DNA of 64,000 nucleotides from Bacteroides muris (ex Afrizal et al. 2022). GTDB lineage: Bacteria > Bacteroidota > Bacteroidia > Bacteroidales > Bacteroidaceae. The notes beneath the pieces were generated by a model, which was not told the origin of the DNA, did no database searches, and worked only from the letters and a program-made list of their open reading frames with translations. The first letter of the stretch is position 1. Each line of letters begins with the position of its first letter. The DNA lies in NCBI RefSeq assembly GCF_004793475.1, contig NZ_SRYZ01000005.1, positions 62,001-126,000 of the forward strand, read 5' to 3'. A program made the translations under genes and the position numbers. Of this stretch, positions 25,926-34,527 are shown piece after piece.

Positions 25926-27332
25926 TTATCTCCTTCTGGAACTTCCACCACTTGAACGAGAAGATCCTCCACCGGTTGAATAACTTCCACCCGAGGAACG
26001 AGAACCACCTCCAGAAGAAAAGCTGGAAGAGGAACCACTATTACTGCCACTATTATTATAAGAACGCGTACTACTATTATTATAAGAACGGCTACTGCGA
26101 TTATTATTGAAATTACTACGTGCAGGAGCAGTACTTGAGCCACGATTATAAGTTGCCGAGCTACGGGTAGTACTCCGCGAAGATGTCCCTACCGATGAAC
26201 GGCCGCCTGCTGTAGAACTACTACGTCGTACTCCCTCTACAGTAGAACGACTACTACCATAGGAACTACTACGTGTACTACTTGGACGAGTATAAGTAGA
26301 GCGTCTGCTCGTAGCGGCATCCGAACGCGTAGCACTGGAGCGAATAGCGCTGGAACGCGTAGCAGCAGATGACCTTGTCCCTACTACTCTGCGATTAGTG
26401 TCGGTACTTCCACGCCTGACTTGTCCCGTTGCAGCACCACTGCGACGCACTGTTTGCCCACCATTCACATAAGAAGAACGTCTGGTTGTAGTACTTCCTC
26501 CATAGGCAGAGACCCTATTTCCACGAGAACTTCCAAATGAACGTCTGTTTGTATAGGTATTTCCCCAATGACTGCCTCCTCCCCAATGGCCACCGCCGCC
26601 GGGATAATATCCGGGATGATAGTGATGGTGATGATGATGGTGTCCCCACCAGCCACCGCCGTACCAGCCGCCCCAGCCAAAGCTCCAGCTCGGACTGTGC
26701 CAGCTGTTCCATCCCCAGCCATAGTAAGGATATCCGCCCCAACCGTAAGAGTTATAGCGCCAGTCCCACCACAAGCGGTTGGTAAATGTCGGGAAAGCGT
26801 ATGCATACAGACCATCGGTGTACACGTTCCAATCCCAGGAATTCAAGCCATAGACCACATCCCAATACAGTGGGCTGCTGATGCTGATGGCATAACGGGG
26901 ATTGCGGAAACGGATAATACGGGTAGCATACTCGTAATCATCTTGTGAACCTTCAAACTCACCGTTCACCCATTCGCCGTCCAAGCCGTCATCTTCTTTT
27001 TCATTGATGTAAAGGGTATCGTTCTCCATCACGAAATCATTGTTGCGGGAGTCGTAACGACGGTTATATTCGTCCACGTCGCGGGTTTTCCCCTTACGGT
27101 CTTTTACTACAACGGTAGTGCTTCCCGGCGACGAATAGATAGTGGTCGGCGCATTCGACTTTACTACAATCTCTTCTACGGGAGCAGCTACTTTCTTCTC
27201 CTGCTTCACCTCTTTTTTTTTCTCTTCCTTATTCTTGGAAGGAATGTAGTAAAGGTCGTCATCTATACTTTGTGCCGCCAGTGTCCATGGAAGGCACAAG
27301 GCAAAAAGCGATAAAAAAACAATCTTTTTCAT
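25926..27332 (-). CDS. Secreted His-, Trp/Gly- and Ser/Arg-rich protein of unknown function
   Basis: The 468-residue protein has a signal peptide (MKKIVFLSLFALCLPWTLAA). Residues about 25-130 are ordinary charged sequence. A Trp/Tyr/Gly-rich stretch follows (GWGGYPYYGWGWNSW), then a histidine tract (WWGHHHHHHHYHPG) that could bind metal. The C-terminal 200 residues are almost entirely Ser, Arg, Thr and Gly. Such a basic low-complexity tail may bind polysaccharide, LPS or nucleic acid. The neighbouring FadL-like gene 33 bp downstream suggests an outer-membrane role. No domain is recognised. Confidence 0.72.
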   Translation of the reverse strand: MKKIVFLSLFALCLPWTLAAQSIDDDLYYIPSKNKEEKKKEVKQEKKVAAPVEEIVVKSNAPTTIYSSPGSTTVVVKDRKGKTRDVDEYNRRYDSRNNDFVMENDTLYINEKEDDGLDGEWVNGEFEGSQDDYEYATRIIRFRNPRYAISISSPLYWDVVYGLNSWDWNVYTDGLYAYAFPTFTNRLWWDWRYNSYGWGGYPYYGWGWNSWHSPSWSFGWGGWYGGGWWGHHHHHHHYHPGYYPGGGGHWGGGSHWGNTYTNRRSFGSSRGNRVSAYGGSTTTRRSSYVNGGQTVRRSGAATGQVRRGSTDTNRRVVGTRSSAATRSSAIRSSATRSDAATSRRSTYTRPSSTRSSSYGSSRSTVEGVRRSSSTAGGRSSVGTSSRSTTRSSATYNRGSSTAPARSNFNNNRSSRSYNNSSTRSYNNSGSNSGSSSSFSSGGGSRSSGGSYSTGGGSSRSSGGSSRRR

Positions 27333-27378
27333 ATTAGTTTGGTTTATGGATTTTACATTTATCTATTTCTTCACGTCA

Positions 27379-27444
27379 CAAAGATAACGCCTGATTTTAT
27401 CCCATGCAGCAGATTTTCCCCAAAGATTGATAGGGAATTCCCTA
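27379..27444 (-). promoter_or_regulatory. Promoter of the His/Ser/Arg-rich gene with upstream palindrome
   Basis: On the minus strand TATCTTTG occupies 27379-27386, 47 bp before the ATG. A perfect 14-bp palindrome, TAGGGAATTCCCTA at 27431-27444, lies about 45 bp upstream of it, a plausible activator or repressor site. It also faces the divergent prmA gene. Confidence 0.5.
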
Positions 27445-27525
27445 AATACACTATCATTCAATAAATCAAAGTCCCTAGCGGATAAAAAAAGAGCACGTTC
27501 GTTTTATTCTCCCCCCGGTTTGCAT

Positions 27526-27582
27526 TACCTTTGCAGAAAGATAAACAAATATACGCAGAAACCGGTTTGCTTCTAAGAAGCA
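27526..27582 (+). promoter_or_regulatory. prmA -7 box and leader hairpin
   Basis: TACCTTTG at 27526-27533 fits TAnnTTTG. In the transcribed leader, TGCTTCT-A-AGAAGCA (27568-27582) is a perfect 7-1-7 palindrome about 30 bp before the ATG and could act in RNA or DNA. Confidence 0.45.
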
Positions 27583-27613
27583 TATTCTGTATTTAACAAA
27601 CAATTATATTCCG

Positions 27614-28459
27614 ATGAAATATTTAGAATTTACATTCCGCACCGTTCCGTGTACAGAAATAGTCAACGATGTACTTTCCGGCGTCCTGGGCGAAGCCGGC
27701 TTTGAAAGTTTTGTCGAACAGACCGACGGCATCACCGCTTACATACAGAAAGAACTTTATAGCGAAACCGTTCTTAAAGAGGCACTTGCCTACTTTCCCC
27801 TGCCCGACGCACAAATAGAATACAGTTATGTGGAAGCAGAAGATAAAGACTGGAACGAGGAATGGGAGAAGAACTTCTTCCAGCCTATCGTTATCGGAGA
27901 CCGTTGTGTCATTCACAGCACTTTTCACAACGATGTCCCACAAGCAGAATATGACATCGTCATCAATCCGCAGATGGCATTCGGCACGGGACACCACGAG
28001 ACCACCAGCCTCATCATCGGCGAACTGCTGGACAGTGACCTGCAAGGCAAATCACTGCTCGATATGGGGTGTGGAACTTCCATCCTCGCCATACTGGCAC
28101 GTATGCGTGGAGCCTCTCCTTGTACGGCTATCGACATAGATGAATGGTGTGTACGCAACTCCCTCGAAAATATAGCATTGAATGGAGTGGATAACATTAC
28201 CGTATCCCAAGGTGACGCCTCCTCTCTGGAAAGCAAAGGTCCGTTTGATATGGTTATCGCCAACATCAACCGCAATATCCTCCTGGCGGACATGAAGTAC
28301 TACATAGCCCGCATGAATCCCGGAGCGGAGTTGTTGATGAGCGGTTTCTACATAGATGACATTCCCGTCATCCGCGAAGAAGCCGAACGCAACGGACTGC
28401 ACTTTGTCCACCATTGTGAAAAGAACCGATGGGCGGCGGTGAAGTTTCAAAAACCGTAA
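27614..28459 (+). CDS. prmA: Ribosomal protein L11 methyltransferase
   Basis: The 281-residue cytoplasmic enzyme transfers methyl groups from S-adenosylmethionine to lysines of ribosomal protein L11. The N-terminal L11-binding domain (about 1-110) is followed by a class I methyltransferase domain with MAFGTGHHETTSL, motif I LLDMGCGTSILAI, the acidic loop CTAIDIDEW and the catalytic-site motif VIANINRNILL. Length is normal for the family. It is monocistronic, facing the leftward permease operon 33 bp past its stop. Confidence 0.93.
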   Translation: MKYLEFTFRTVPCTEIVNDVLSGVLGEAGFESFVEQTDGITAYIQKELYSETVLKEALAYFPLPDAQIEYSYVEAEDKDWNEEWEKNFFQPIVIGDRCVIHSTFHNDVPQAEYDIVINPQMAFGTGHHETTSLIIGELLDSDLQGKSLLDMGCGTSILAILARMRGASPCTAIDIDEWCVRNSLENIALNGVDNITVSQGDASSLESKGPFDMVIANINRNILLADMKYYIARMNPGAELLMSGFYIDDIPVIREEAERNGLHFVHHCEKNRWAAVKFQKP

Positions 28460-28492
28460 TTCTTCATGCCTGTAAAAGTGTTGAAGGATTGA

Positions 28493-29776
28493 TTACTCAT
28501 CCTTCAACGCTCTCACCAGAGAAATGGTACTGATTCTGTATGCCGGAACAGATATTCCCAGACACGTTACCAGCATCATCAACAGATATACCAGCAACGA
28601 AACAATCATAAAGTGCAAACCGAAATGGCCGGGCAAATAGGAATCGGACGTAACAACCATTCTCTTTTCATAAGAATACAGATCGCCAAAAGCATACAAA
28701 CCCTCAAAACACGCCCACTGGAAATAGACGAAACATCCCAGCAACACGGCAACTGTCGTCAATGCTATCCCCTCGCCAAACAGCATCAGCCGGATTTTTC
28801 CGGGCGAAGCACCATACGAAAGACGGATACCTATTTCTTCATGCCGGCCACTGGTGTTCATCCAAAACGTCCCGCTCACTGCAAGCAGCAAATTGAACAG
28901 GAAAAAGACAGCAAGGAGATATTTAGAGCGTATCTCATTGGTAACGCCTTTCTCCAAATCCGAAGCTGCCTGTATTTCGTGAAACGGCAAGAAATCCTTG
29001 AACACCAATGACCCTCCCGTCAGATTCTCATCCGACCATTGCAAAAATTGCTCTACAAAACGCTCTTCCGAGATTCCTTCCTTTGCACGAATAAAGATGC
29101 GCATCCCATTAAATCCCCACTCGGGCATCTCACCTATAATAGGCACCAGCCGCACGGCACAAGGCTGCATGCCATTACGCATCTTGAAAGGCCGCATCAA
29201 CGCCACCACCCGATAAGAGGGGCCGTCTCCATTACCTTCATGCACAGTCTGACCTACCATGTCGCCTCCTCCGGACAAAACTGCGGCGGCATCTTCACTC
29301 AAGATAATACCATCATCAGGCACTTCCAGATTCTCCAAGGTCTCCCATGTGCCGTCTGATGCCGAACGGAAACGCCAAGTACGGAAAAAGTCCGAACCAC
29401 GGAAAAAAGGAATATAGGTAGTGGTTATCGCTACGGTATCTTTCACTATATTGTTGGCATTCATACCCGGCGAACTGGGATAAGCACCACGCAACACACA
29501 AGTAGCGGCATCAACGGAAGGTATGTTGCGCAACTTCTGCATAATCAGCCGATAGTCATCGGCCGGATTGGACACCGTATCTTCCGGATTCCGCATCAGT
29601 TGCAAGCGATACAGCCCGTCAACATCATAACCGTCAGGAATTCCACGGTTATAATTCAGCACAAAAAGCGGATCTATCACCATCCAGCTGACGATAGTAA
29701 TTACAATCAGCTCTATCATAATCCACAAATTGTGGCGACGGCAGTTCCAAAGGTATCGTATGATTTGTCCAAACAT
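28493..29776 (-). CDS. FtsX/MacB-type ABC permease (second of a pair)
   Basis: The protein has 427 residues from the ATG at 29776, seven bases after the stop of the first permease; an upstream in-frame start at 29812 would overlap that gene. It shows one N-terminal helix (LWIMIELIVITIVSWMVI), a periplasmic MacB-like domain of about 240 residues, and three C-terminal helices starting with YLLAVFFLFNLLLAVSGTFW. The cytoplasmic loop GRHEEIGIRLSYGASPGKIR is the usual contact with the ATPase. No ATPase gene is adjacent. Substrate is unknown; the family moves lipids, peptides or drugs mechanically. Confidence 0.82.
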   Translation of the reverse strand: MFGQIIRYLWNCRRHNLWIMIELIVITIVSWMVIDPLFVLNYNRGIPDGYDVDGLYRLQLMRNPEDTVSNPADDYRLIMQKLRNIPSVDAATCVLRGAYPSSPGMNANNIVKDTVAITTTYIPFFRGSDFFRTWRFRSASDGTWETLENLEVPDDGIILSEDAAAVLSGGGDMVGQTVHEGNGDGPSYRVVALMRPFKMRNGMQPCAVRLVPIIGEMPEWGFNGMRIFIRAKEGISEERFVEQFLQWSDENLTGGSLVFKDFLPFHEIQAASDLEKGVTNEIRSKYLLAVFFLFNLLLAVSGTFWMNTSGRHEEIGIRLSYGASPGKIRLMLFGEGIALTTVAVLLGCFVYFQWACFEGLYAFGDLYSYEKRMVVTSDSYLPGHFGLHFMIVSLLVYLLMMLVTCLGISVPAYRISTISLVRALKDE

Positions 29777-29783
29777 AATAATA

Positions 29784-31076
29784 TCATTTTTGTTTGTTAA
29801 GAGAATAAACAATATTTTTCTTCAAAGATAGAAAAGCCGGTATCAATGCTGAAACCAAATTCAACAACACACAGATGAGAAACGTGAACAAGAACACGTA
29901 TGGATTGAAAAGCATGTCCCACGTAACGCCCTGTGTGCCATCCGGAAAGAGCTGTGTTCCTCCGTCAAGCATAGTCAGCAACCACTGTTGTGCCAAAAAC
30001 AGCATACCAAAAGAGATCAATAATCCCAGCACTCCCCCCAATACCGTCAATAGCAAATTCTCCCAGACTATCTGTGCAAACAACCTGCCGCGGGTTGCCC
30101 CGAATGCCTTACGCACTCCCATTTCGGGCAGACGCCACTCCATACGTGAAGCAATCATCCCCGAAAGGTTGAGCGCCGGCACCAATAACAGCAACAGCAA
30201 CCAAACACCCATCTCACGAAGAATCTTCGCATAATCCAACTCTTCCATGTCATTCTGATAGAACATTGATTTCCAATACATGTAGGGCTGTCCATGCAGC
30301 ACCAGCCTATAACCATCGTGTGGCTGCAGGTTGAACTTACGTACATATTCGTCCACACACTCCTTCACCCTTCCGGCATCCCCGGCAGAATGCAAAAGAA
30401 TGGCCACTTGGAAAGCCCCTATTACATCCATATAACTGTCTTTCAAAGACACATCACACGTATAAGGTAACCACACATCCGCAAAACTAAGTTTCATAGC
30501 ATAGCTAGGCGACTTCACTACCCCACAAATCCTATATTTCCGATAATTCATGTTCAACTCGCTTCCCACGACATCTACCCGCCCGAATATGCGCCGGGCC
30601 AGTTCTTCCGAAACTACTGCCACAGGAACTCCACTCTGAAAGTCCGCCTCCGTAAACGGCCCACCGGCTATGAACTTAAAATCGAACACTTTCCAAAACG
30701 CCACATCCGTAAACTTCCGCATGACAGACAACGGCCGTTTCATCATCTCCGATTTCACAGTGACCGGATCGACTTTCGTGACTGCCGTCACAGCTTCCAC
30801 ATCCTCCAACGGATAAAAACAATTCTTGACAAACGGCAAAGAATAGCACCAAGTCGTATTATTAGAAGTATCCTCTCCCTGCATATGTGCAGACAAAGCC
30901 ACCATCATTCTGCTACGATGGCTTTCCGGATAAATATCTCCCACCTTTATATAGTAGAGTATGGCAAGTACCATCGCCAAAGCTATGGCGAGTCCGGTGC
31001 CCAAGATGTAAAGACTACTGAACAAGGGATTTTGTTTCAGTAACATAAAAGATTGTTGCAAATACTTTCTTATCAT
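29784..31076 (-). CDS. FtsX/MacB-type ABC permease (first of a pair)
   Basis: The protein has 430 residues from the ATG at 31076. A frame extends 47 codons farther up, but that part is not membrane-like and crosses a probable sigma-54 promoter, so the shorter start is preferred. The layout matches its partner: an N-terminal helix (SLYILGTGLAIALAMVLAIL), a periplasmic domain, then three C-terminal helices. The loop MEWRLPEMGVRKAFGATRGR is the conserved FtsX coupling segment. The two genes may form a heterodimeric permease with an ATPase encoded elsewhere. Confidence 0.82.
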   Translation of the reverse strand: MIRKYLQQSFMLLKQNPLFSSLYILGTGLAIALAMVLAILYYIKVGDIYPESHRSRMMVALSAHMQGEDTSNNTTWCYSLPFVKNCFYPLEDVEAVTAVTKVDPVTVKSEMMKRPLSVMRKFTDVAFWKVFDFKFIAGGPFTEADFQSGVPVAVVSEELARRIFGRVDVVGSELNMNYRKYRICGVVKSPSYAMKLSFADVWLPYTCDVSLKDSYMDVIGAFQVAILLHSAGDAGRVKECVDEYVRKFNLQPHDGYRLVLHGQPYMYWKSMFYQNDMEELDYAKILREMGVWLLLLLLVPALNLSGMIASRMEWRLPEMGVRKAFGATRGRLFAQIVWENLLLTVLGGVLGLLISFGMLFLAQQWLLTMLDGGTQLFPDGTQGVTWDMLFNPYVFLFTFLICVLLNLVSALIPAFLSLKKNIVYSLNKQK

Positions 31077-31100
31077 ATCACAGCTATTTGGGCAATAGAA

Positions 31101-31198
31101 AAACAAGTTGCATGCCAATATTGTAATATACTGACTGTGAGATTCATAACATATTAACATCCTGTCCGATAACGGACACTTGTTCAATAACGAACACT
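31101..31198 (-). promoter_or_regulatory. Probable sigma-54 promoter with tandem enhancer sites
   Basis: On the minus strand 31118-31101 reads TTGGCATGCAACTTGTTT, matching the RpoN pattern with GG at -24 and, ten bases on, GT where GC is usual at -12. Transcription would start near 31091, 15 bp before the permease ATG. About 75-105 bp upstream, two adjoining 18-bp units at 31163-31180 and 31181-31198 (TGTCCG-ATAA-CGGACA and TGTTCA-ATAA-CGAACA) look like binding sites for a sigma-54 activator. Confidence 0.65.
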
Positions 31199-31248
31199 TG
31201 CATGAAATAGTCGCCACATGAAATGTGTTGTGTACAGTGGTGCCAGGA

Positions 31249-32112
31249 TTATTCTTGCAGAGTAAGTGCCTGCAATTTTTCCAATGTCCCGTTGAATACG
31301 TTCAGGTCAACTTCCTCTTCAATACCGGGCACAGAACCCACATCGGTATGCTGCCAAAAGTGCCACTTGCCTTCATAGCACACGGAATCTACATAATAGT
31401 GGGCTATCCAGTAAGGATAAGCATTGAAAATGGAGTCGCTGAGATAGCGTTTCTTGAATTTATAGGAAGTATAAAGAATAGGCTTTATGCCATAATGAGA
31501 CTCAATTCTGTCCAGCCAAGTCTTGACAGCCGTTTTAAGTTCCTGCGGTGACTGCTTGCCGATAGTCTCCACATCAAGTACGGGAGGCAGGTCTCCCTTT
31601 GCCAGCTGCACGGTACGGATAAAGAAATCGGCTTGCTTGTGGGCATCGGTCCTAGGGATAAAGTAGTGATAGGCACCACGGATAAAACCATACTTACGCG
31701 CCTGACCGAAGTTCTGCGTAAACGTATCATCGCCATGGTCGCCGCCCTCGGTGGCCTTCAGAAAAACAAAATGGATGGGAAATTTGGCTTCTCTGTTATG
31801 TGCCAGGAGTTCCCAATCTATCTTCCCCTGATGATGGGATATGTCTATGCCATGCACCTCATAGTTGCAGGGCATGCACACACCATATCCTTTCTGGCCG
31901 TAACAAGGCTTCCAACGATAAGCGTATGGACGAATGAAAAACCAGTAAAAGCCGGTAGAAAAAATAAGAATGATACAGACCGCCCAAAGATTGCGCAACC
32001 ATACGGGCATGGTACGCGGCTGCGATTTCTTCTTACTCCGCGAAGAGGGAGAGGAAGAGCGACGGGTGGCAGCAGTTCTGCGCCGGGGATTTGTGGAGGT
32101 CTTGGTTGCCAT
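31249..32112 (-). CDS. GH25-family lysozyme, membrane-anchored
   Basis: The 287-residue protein begins with a basic tail (MATKTSTNPRRRTAATRRSS) and a single membrane helix (LWAVCIILIFSTGFYWFFI), so the catalytic domain should lie in the periplasm. The GH25 fold is clear: the first strand HGIDISHHQGKIDW, then FVFLKATEGGDHGD, GAYHYF and the catalytic acidic pair in PPVLDVETIG. It cleaves the MurNAc-GlcNAc bond of peptidoglycan. The terminator of the upstream pfp gene ends only 8 bp before its ATG, so its expression may rely on read-through or a promoter inside pfp. Confidence 0.9.
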   Translation of the reverse strand: MATKTSTNPRRRTAATRRSSSPSSRSKKKSQPRTMPVWLRNLWAVCIILIFSTGFYWFFIRPYAYRWKPCYGQKGYGVCMPCNYEVHGIDISHHQGKIDWELLAHNREAKFPIHFVFLKATEGGDHGDDTFTQNFGQARKYGFIRGAYHYFIPRTDAHKQADFFIRTVQLAKGDLPPVLDVETIGKQSPQELKTAVKTWLDRIESHYGIKPILYTSYKFKKRYLSDSIFNAYPYWIAHYYVDSVCYEGKWHFWQHTDVGSVPGIEEEVDLNVFNGTLEKLQALTLQE

Positions 32113-32120
32113 GAGTAAAT

Positions 32121-32149
32121 CAAAAAAAAGGGCGGAATGAACCGCCCTT
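32121..32149 (-). terminator. Intrinsic terminator of pfp
   Basis: AAGGGCGG and CCGCCCTT form a perfect 8-bp stem with a 6-nt loop; on the minus strand it is followed by eight U. It ends 8 bp upstream of the GH25 start. Confidence 0.9.
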
Positions 32150-32181
32150 CCGTTTTATTGTCAACTTGTTGATGCGTCAAC

Positions 32182-33828
32182 TTATTTAGCCTGTTCCAGC
32201 TGCAAAGTCTTCGTAGCCTGGTCGCAAACCTCTGTCGGACCGAAGTACTGGATAGGACCCGGATAAACATAGTCTGTTTCCATAGCCCAACGGTCACGCT
32301 GAGCAGCGAATGCCTTGAACGGAGCACCGTCCAGTTTCACCAGAGCCTTCTGGATAACCGGCTTCATTTCGCCGTGACGACGTTCCATGTTCATCATCAT
32401 GGTGATGGGCACACCGCCTGCAATCCATTCTTCGGCAGGAGCAGTAGTGTTGCGTACAGAAGACATGTAACCGGTCTTTCCGTTGGCAATCAATGCTGAT
32501 GCAGCATAACCCAAAGAGTAGCAGTAGTCAGCATCGAAGTTTGACGGAGCCGCGCAACGTCCTTCGTAACCGAAGAAGTGGTGCTGTGCAGCAAACTTAC
32601 CTACGAACTTACCCTCTTCTTTCCACTGAGCCAGCTTGGTACCCACCATTTCAGACAGCAATTTTTCAGTTTCAATCAAAGACACCTGTACGTTTCCGTG
32701 CGGGTCGCGGTCCAGAGACAACTGACGTGCCACACCCTCGGGAAGGCTTGCGTAAATGGCAGCATTCTCCGGAGAGAGTTTACGGATGATATAGTCGCGT
32801 TGAGCCGATTTCTTGATTTGGGCAAATTCCTCTGCATTGGCAGCAAGGAAGTCGTTCAACTCAGCAATCAGACGCTTCATGGCCGGAATGAATTCAACCA
32901 ATCCTTCGGGAATAAGAACCGTACCGAAGTTATTTCCCTGAGCTGCACGTTCAGCAACAACCTTGGCAATGCTGGTCACGATGTCGTCCAAAGACATATC
33001 CTTAGCTTCAACCTCTTCAGAAATGATACACATATTAGGCTGTACCTGCAATGCACATTCCAAAGCGATGTGAGAGGCAGAACGTCCCATCAACTTGATG
33101 AAGTGCCAGTATTTACGGGCAGAGTTACAGTCACGTTGAATGTTACCGATTACTTCAGAATAAGTCTTGCAAGCCGTATCGAAACCGAAAGAAGTTTCAA
33201 TCATATCATTCTTCAAGTCACCGTCAATGGTCTTAGGGCAACCAATTACCTGCACGCCATAATTCTTGGCAGCATAGTATTCAGCCAGTACGCAAGCATT
33301 GGTGTTAGAGTCATCACCACCAATAATTACCAGTGCCTTGATGTTGAGTTCCTTCAGAATCTCATAACCTTTTTCAAACTGTTCTTCCTTCTCCAGCTTA
33401 GTACGACCTGATCCGATGATATCGAAACCACCAGTATTGCGGTATTCATCGACAATTTCGGCAGTCAGTTCGATGTAATTATGATCAACCAAGCCACCGG
33501 GACCCAGAATAAAGCCATACAATTTGCTGTCTTTGTTCAGCTTCTTTATACCGTCGAAGATACCGGAAATCACATTGTGACCGCCAGGAGCCTGTCCACC
33601 GGAAAGGATAACCCCCACGTTCATTGCGGGAAAGTTGGCTGCCTCATCAGTAGTCTCAAACTTAATCAAAGGCATTCCGTACGTGTTGGGGAACAATTTC
33701 TTGATTTCTTCCTGATCAGCAACAGACTGAGTAGCTGCGCCTTCTGCAGCCTTAACAGTTCCTTTCAGCGCTTTCGGAAGTTTGGGCTGATAGGCAGCCC
33801 TTGCAATTTGCAATGCACTTTTAGTCAT
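32182..33828 (-). CDS. pfp: Diphosphate-dependent phosphofructokinase (PFP)
   Basis: The 548-residue enzyme belongs to the long PPi-dependent 6-phosphofructokinase group. Motifs visible are [20 protein letters not shown] with a GGQAPG rather than the ATP-type GGDxxG loop, [35 protein letters not shown] with the catalytic Asp, and [14 protein letters not shown]. The GGDD pattern favours pyrophosphate over ATP. It phosphorylates fructose 6-phosphate reversibly in glycolysis and is normal in Bacteroides. It is transcribed alone and ends at a strong terminator. Confidence 0.95.
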   Translation of the reverse strand: MTKSALQIARAAYQPKLPKALKGTVKAAEGAATQSVADQEEIKKLFPNTYGMPLIKFETTDEAANFPAMNVGVILSGGQAPGGHNVISGIFDGIKKLNKDSKLYGFILGPGGLVDHNYIELTAEIVDEYRNTGGFDIIGSGRTKLEKEEQFEKGYEILKELNIKALVIIGGDDSNTNACVLAEYYAAKNYGVQVIGCPKTIDGDLKNDMIETSFGFDTACKTYSEVIGNIQRDCNSARKYWHFIKLMGRSASHIALECALQVQPNMCIISEEVEAKDMSLDDIVTSIAKVVAERAAQGNNFGTVLIPEGLVEFIPAMKRLIAELNDFLAANAEEFAQIKKSAQRDYIIRKLSPENAAIYASLPEGVARQLSLDRDPHGNVQVSLIETEKLLSEMVGTKLAQWKEEGKFVGKFAAQHHFFGYEGRCAAPSNFDADYCYSLGYAASALIANGKTGYMSSVRNTTAPAEEWIAGGVPITMMMNMERRHGEMKPVIQKALVKLDGAPFKAFAAQRDRWAMETDYVYPGPIQYFGPTEVCDQATKTLQLEQAK

Positions 33829-33999
33829 TTCTCTTAATTATTTAAAGGTGTTAGTAAAGTTCCGTTTAAAAGCGTCGCAAATTTCGTTTTTTTTCGTAAG
33901 ATATGCAAACGAGAGGCCGAAATAATGTATAAAATGACATTTATCGTCTTTTATCCTAAAATAAAAAGGGAAAGAAAGCAATTAACTGATTTATTGTGT

Positions 34000-34136
34000 T
34001 ATCTTTGTCGCAAAGTTCGAGTTACGAGTCATTATCGCATTGTTCTTCTTTATAATACATAACTATTATCAGGCGGTCTCTTCCATAATTATTCTCCATA
34101 CTCCAATTTAATAATTACAATTAATTAAAATTTCAA
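34000..34136 (+). promoter_or_regulatory. -7 box and long leader of the RRM gene
   Basis: TATCTTTG at 34000-34007 implies a transcript start near 34014 and an untranslated leader of about 120 nt, long for this genome. The leader is AT-rich. Leaders of RNA-binding proteins are common autoregulatory targets, but no specific structure was identified. The rest of the 308-bp gap (33829-33999) holds no gene. Confidence 0.45.
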
Positions 34137-34442
34137 ATGAACATTTACATTTCAGGTTTAAACTTCAGCACAACAGACGCTGACTTAAACGATTTATTTT
34201 CAGAGTACGGGGAAGTTTCTTCTGCAAGAATCATCACAGACAGAGAAACAAGAAGATCCAGAGGTTTCGGTTTTGTAGAAATGCCGGACGACGCAGCCGC
34301 CCAAAAAGCCATTGACGAGTTGAACGGTGCCGAATTTGACCGCAAACAAATTTCAGTAAACATTGCACGCCCCAGAGAAGAAAGATCTTTCAATGGCGGC
34401 AATCGCGACAGAAGAGGCGGTTACAACTCCAGAAGATATTAA
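34137..34442 (+). CDS. RRM-domain RNA-binding protein
   Basis: The 101-residue protein is a single RNA-recognition motif with RNP2 (NIYISGLNF) at the N-terminus and RNP1 (RGFGFVEM) near residue 44, followed by a Gly/Arg-rich tail ending GGNRDRRGGYNSRRY. It binds single-stranded RNA. Such proteins are abundant in Bacteroidetes, which lack Hfq, and have been linked to post-transcriptional control and cold response. It is a single-gene unit with a long leader and a strong terminator. Confidence 0.93.
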   Translation: MNIYISGLNFSTTDADLNDLFSEYGEVSSARIITDRETRRSRGFGFVEMPDDAAAQKAIDELNGAEFDRKQISVNIARPREERSFNGGNRDRRGGYNSRRY

Positions 34443-34459
34443 TATTCTTGACTATTGAC

Positions 34460-34499
34460 AAAAGCAGGGGGTATTGCAACAACACCCCCTGCTTTTTTT
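34460..34499 (+). terminator. Terminator after the RRM gene
   Basis: AAAGCAGGGGGT and ACCCCCTGCTTT form a perfect 12-bp stem around an 11-nt loop, followed by a T-run. Its A-rich left flank could also serve the leftward efflux operon. Confidence 0.92.
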
Positions 34500-34527
34500 A
34501 TAACCGGATAAATAAAAACGCTAATCG

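Noticed and set aside
31077..31217. 47-codon upstream extension of the first permease
   Set aside because: It crosses the probable sigma-54 promoter and the enhancer sites, and its residues are not conserved-looking; the ATG at 31076 is directly before the first membrane helix.
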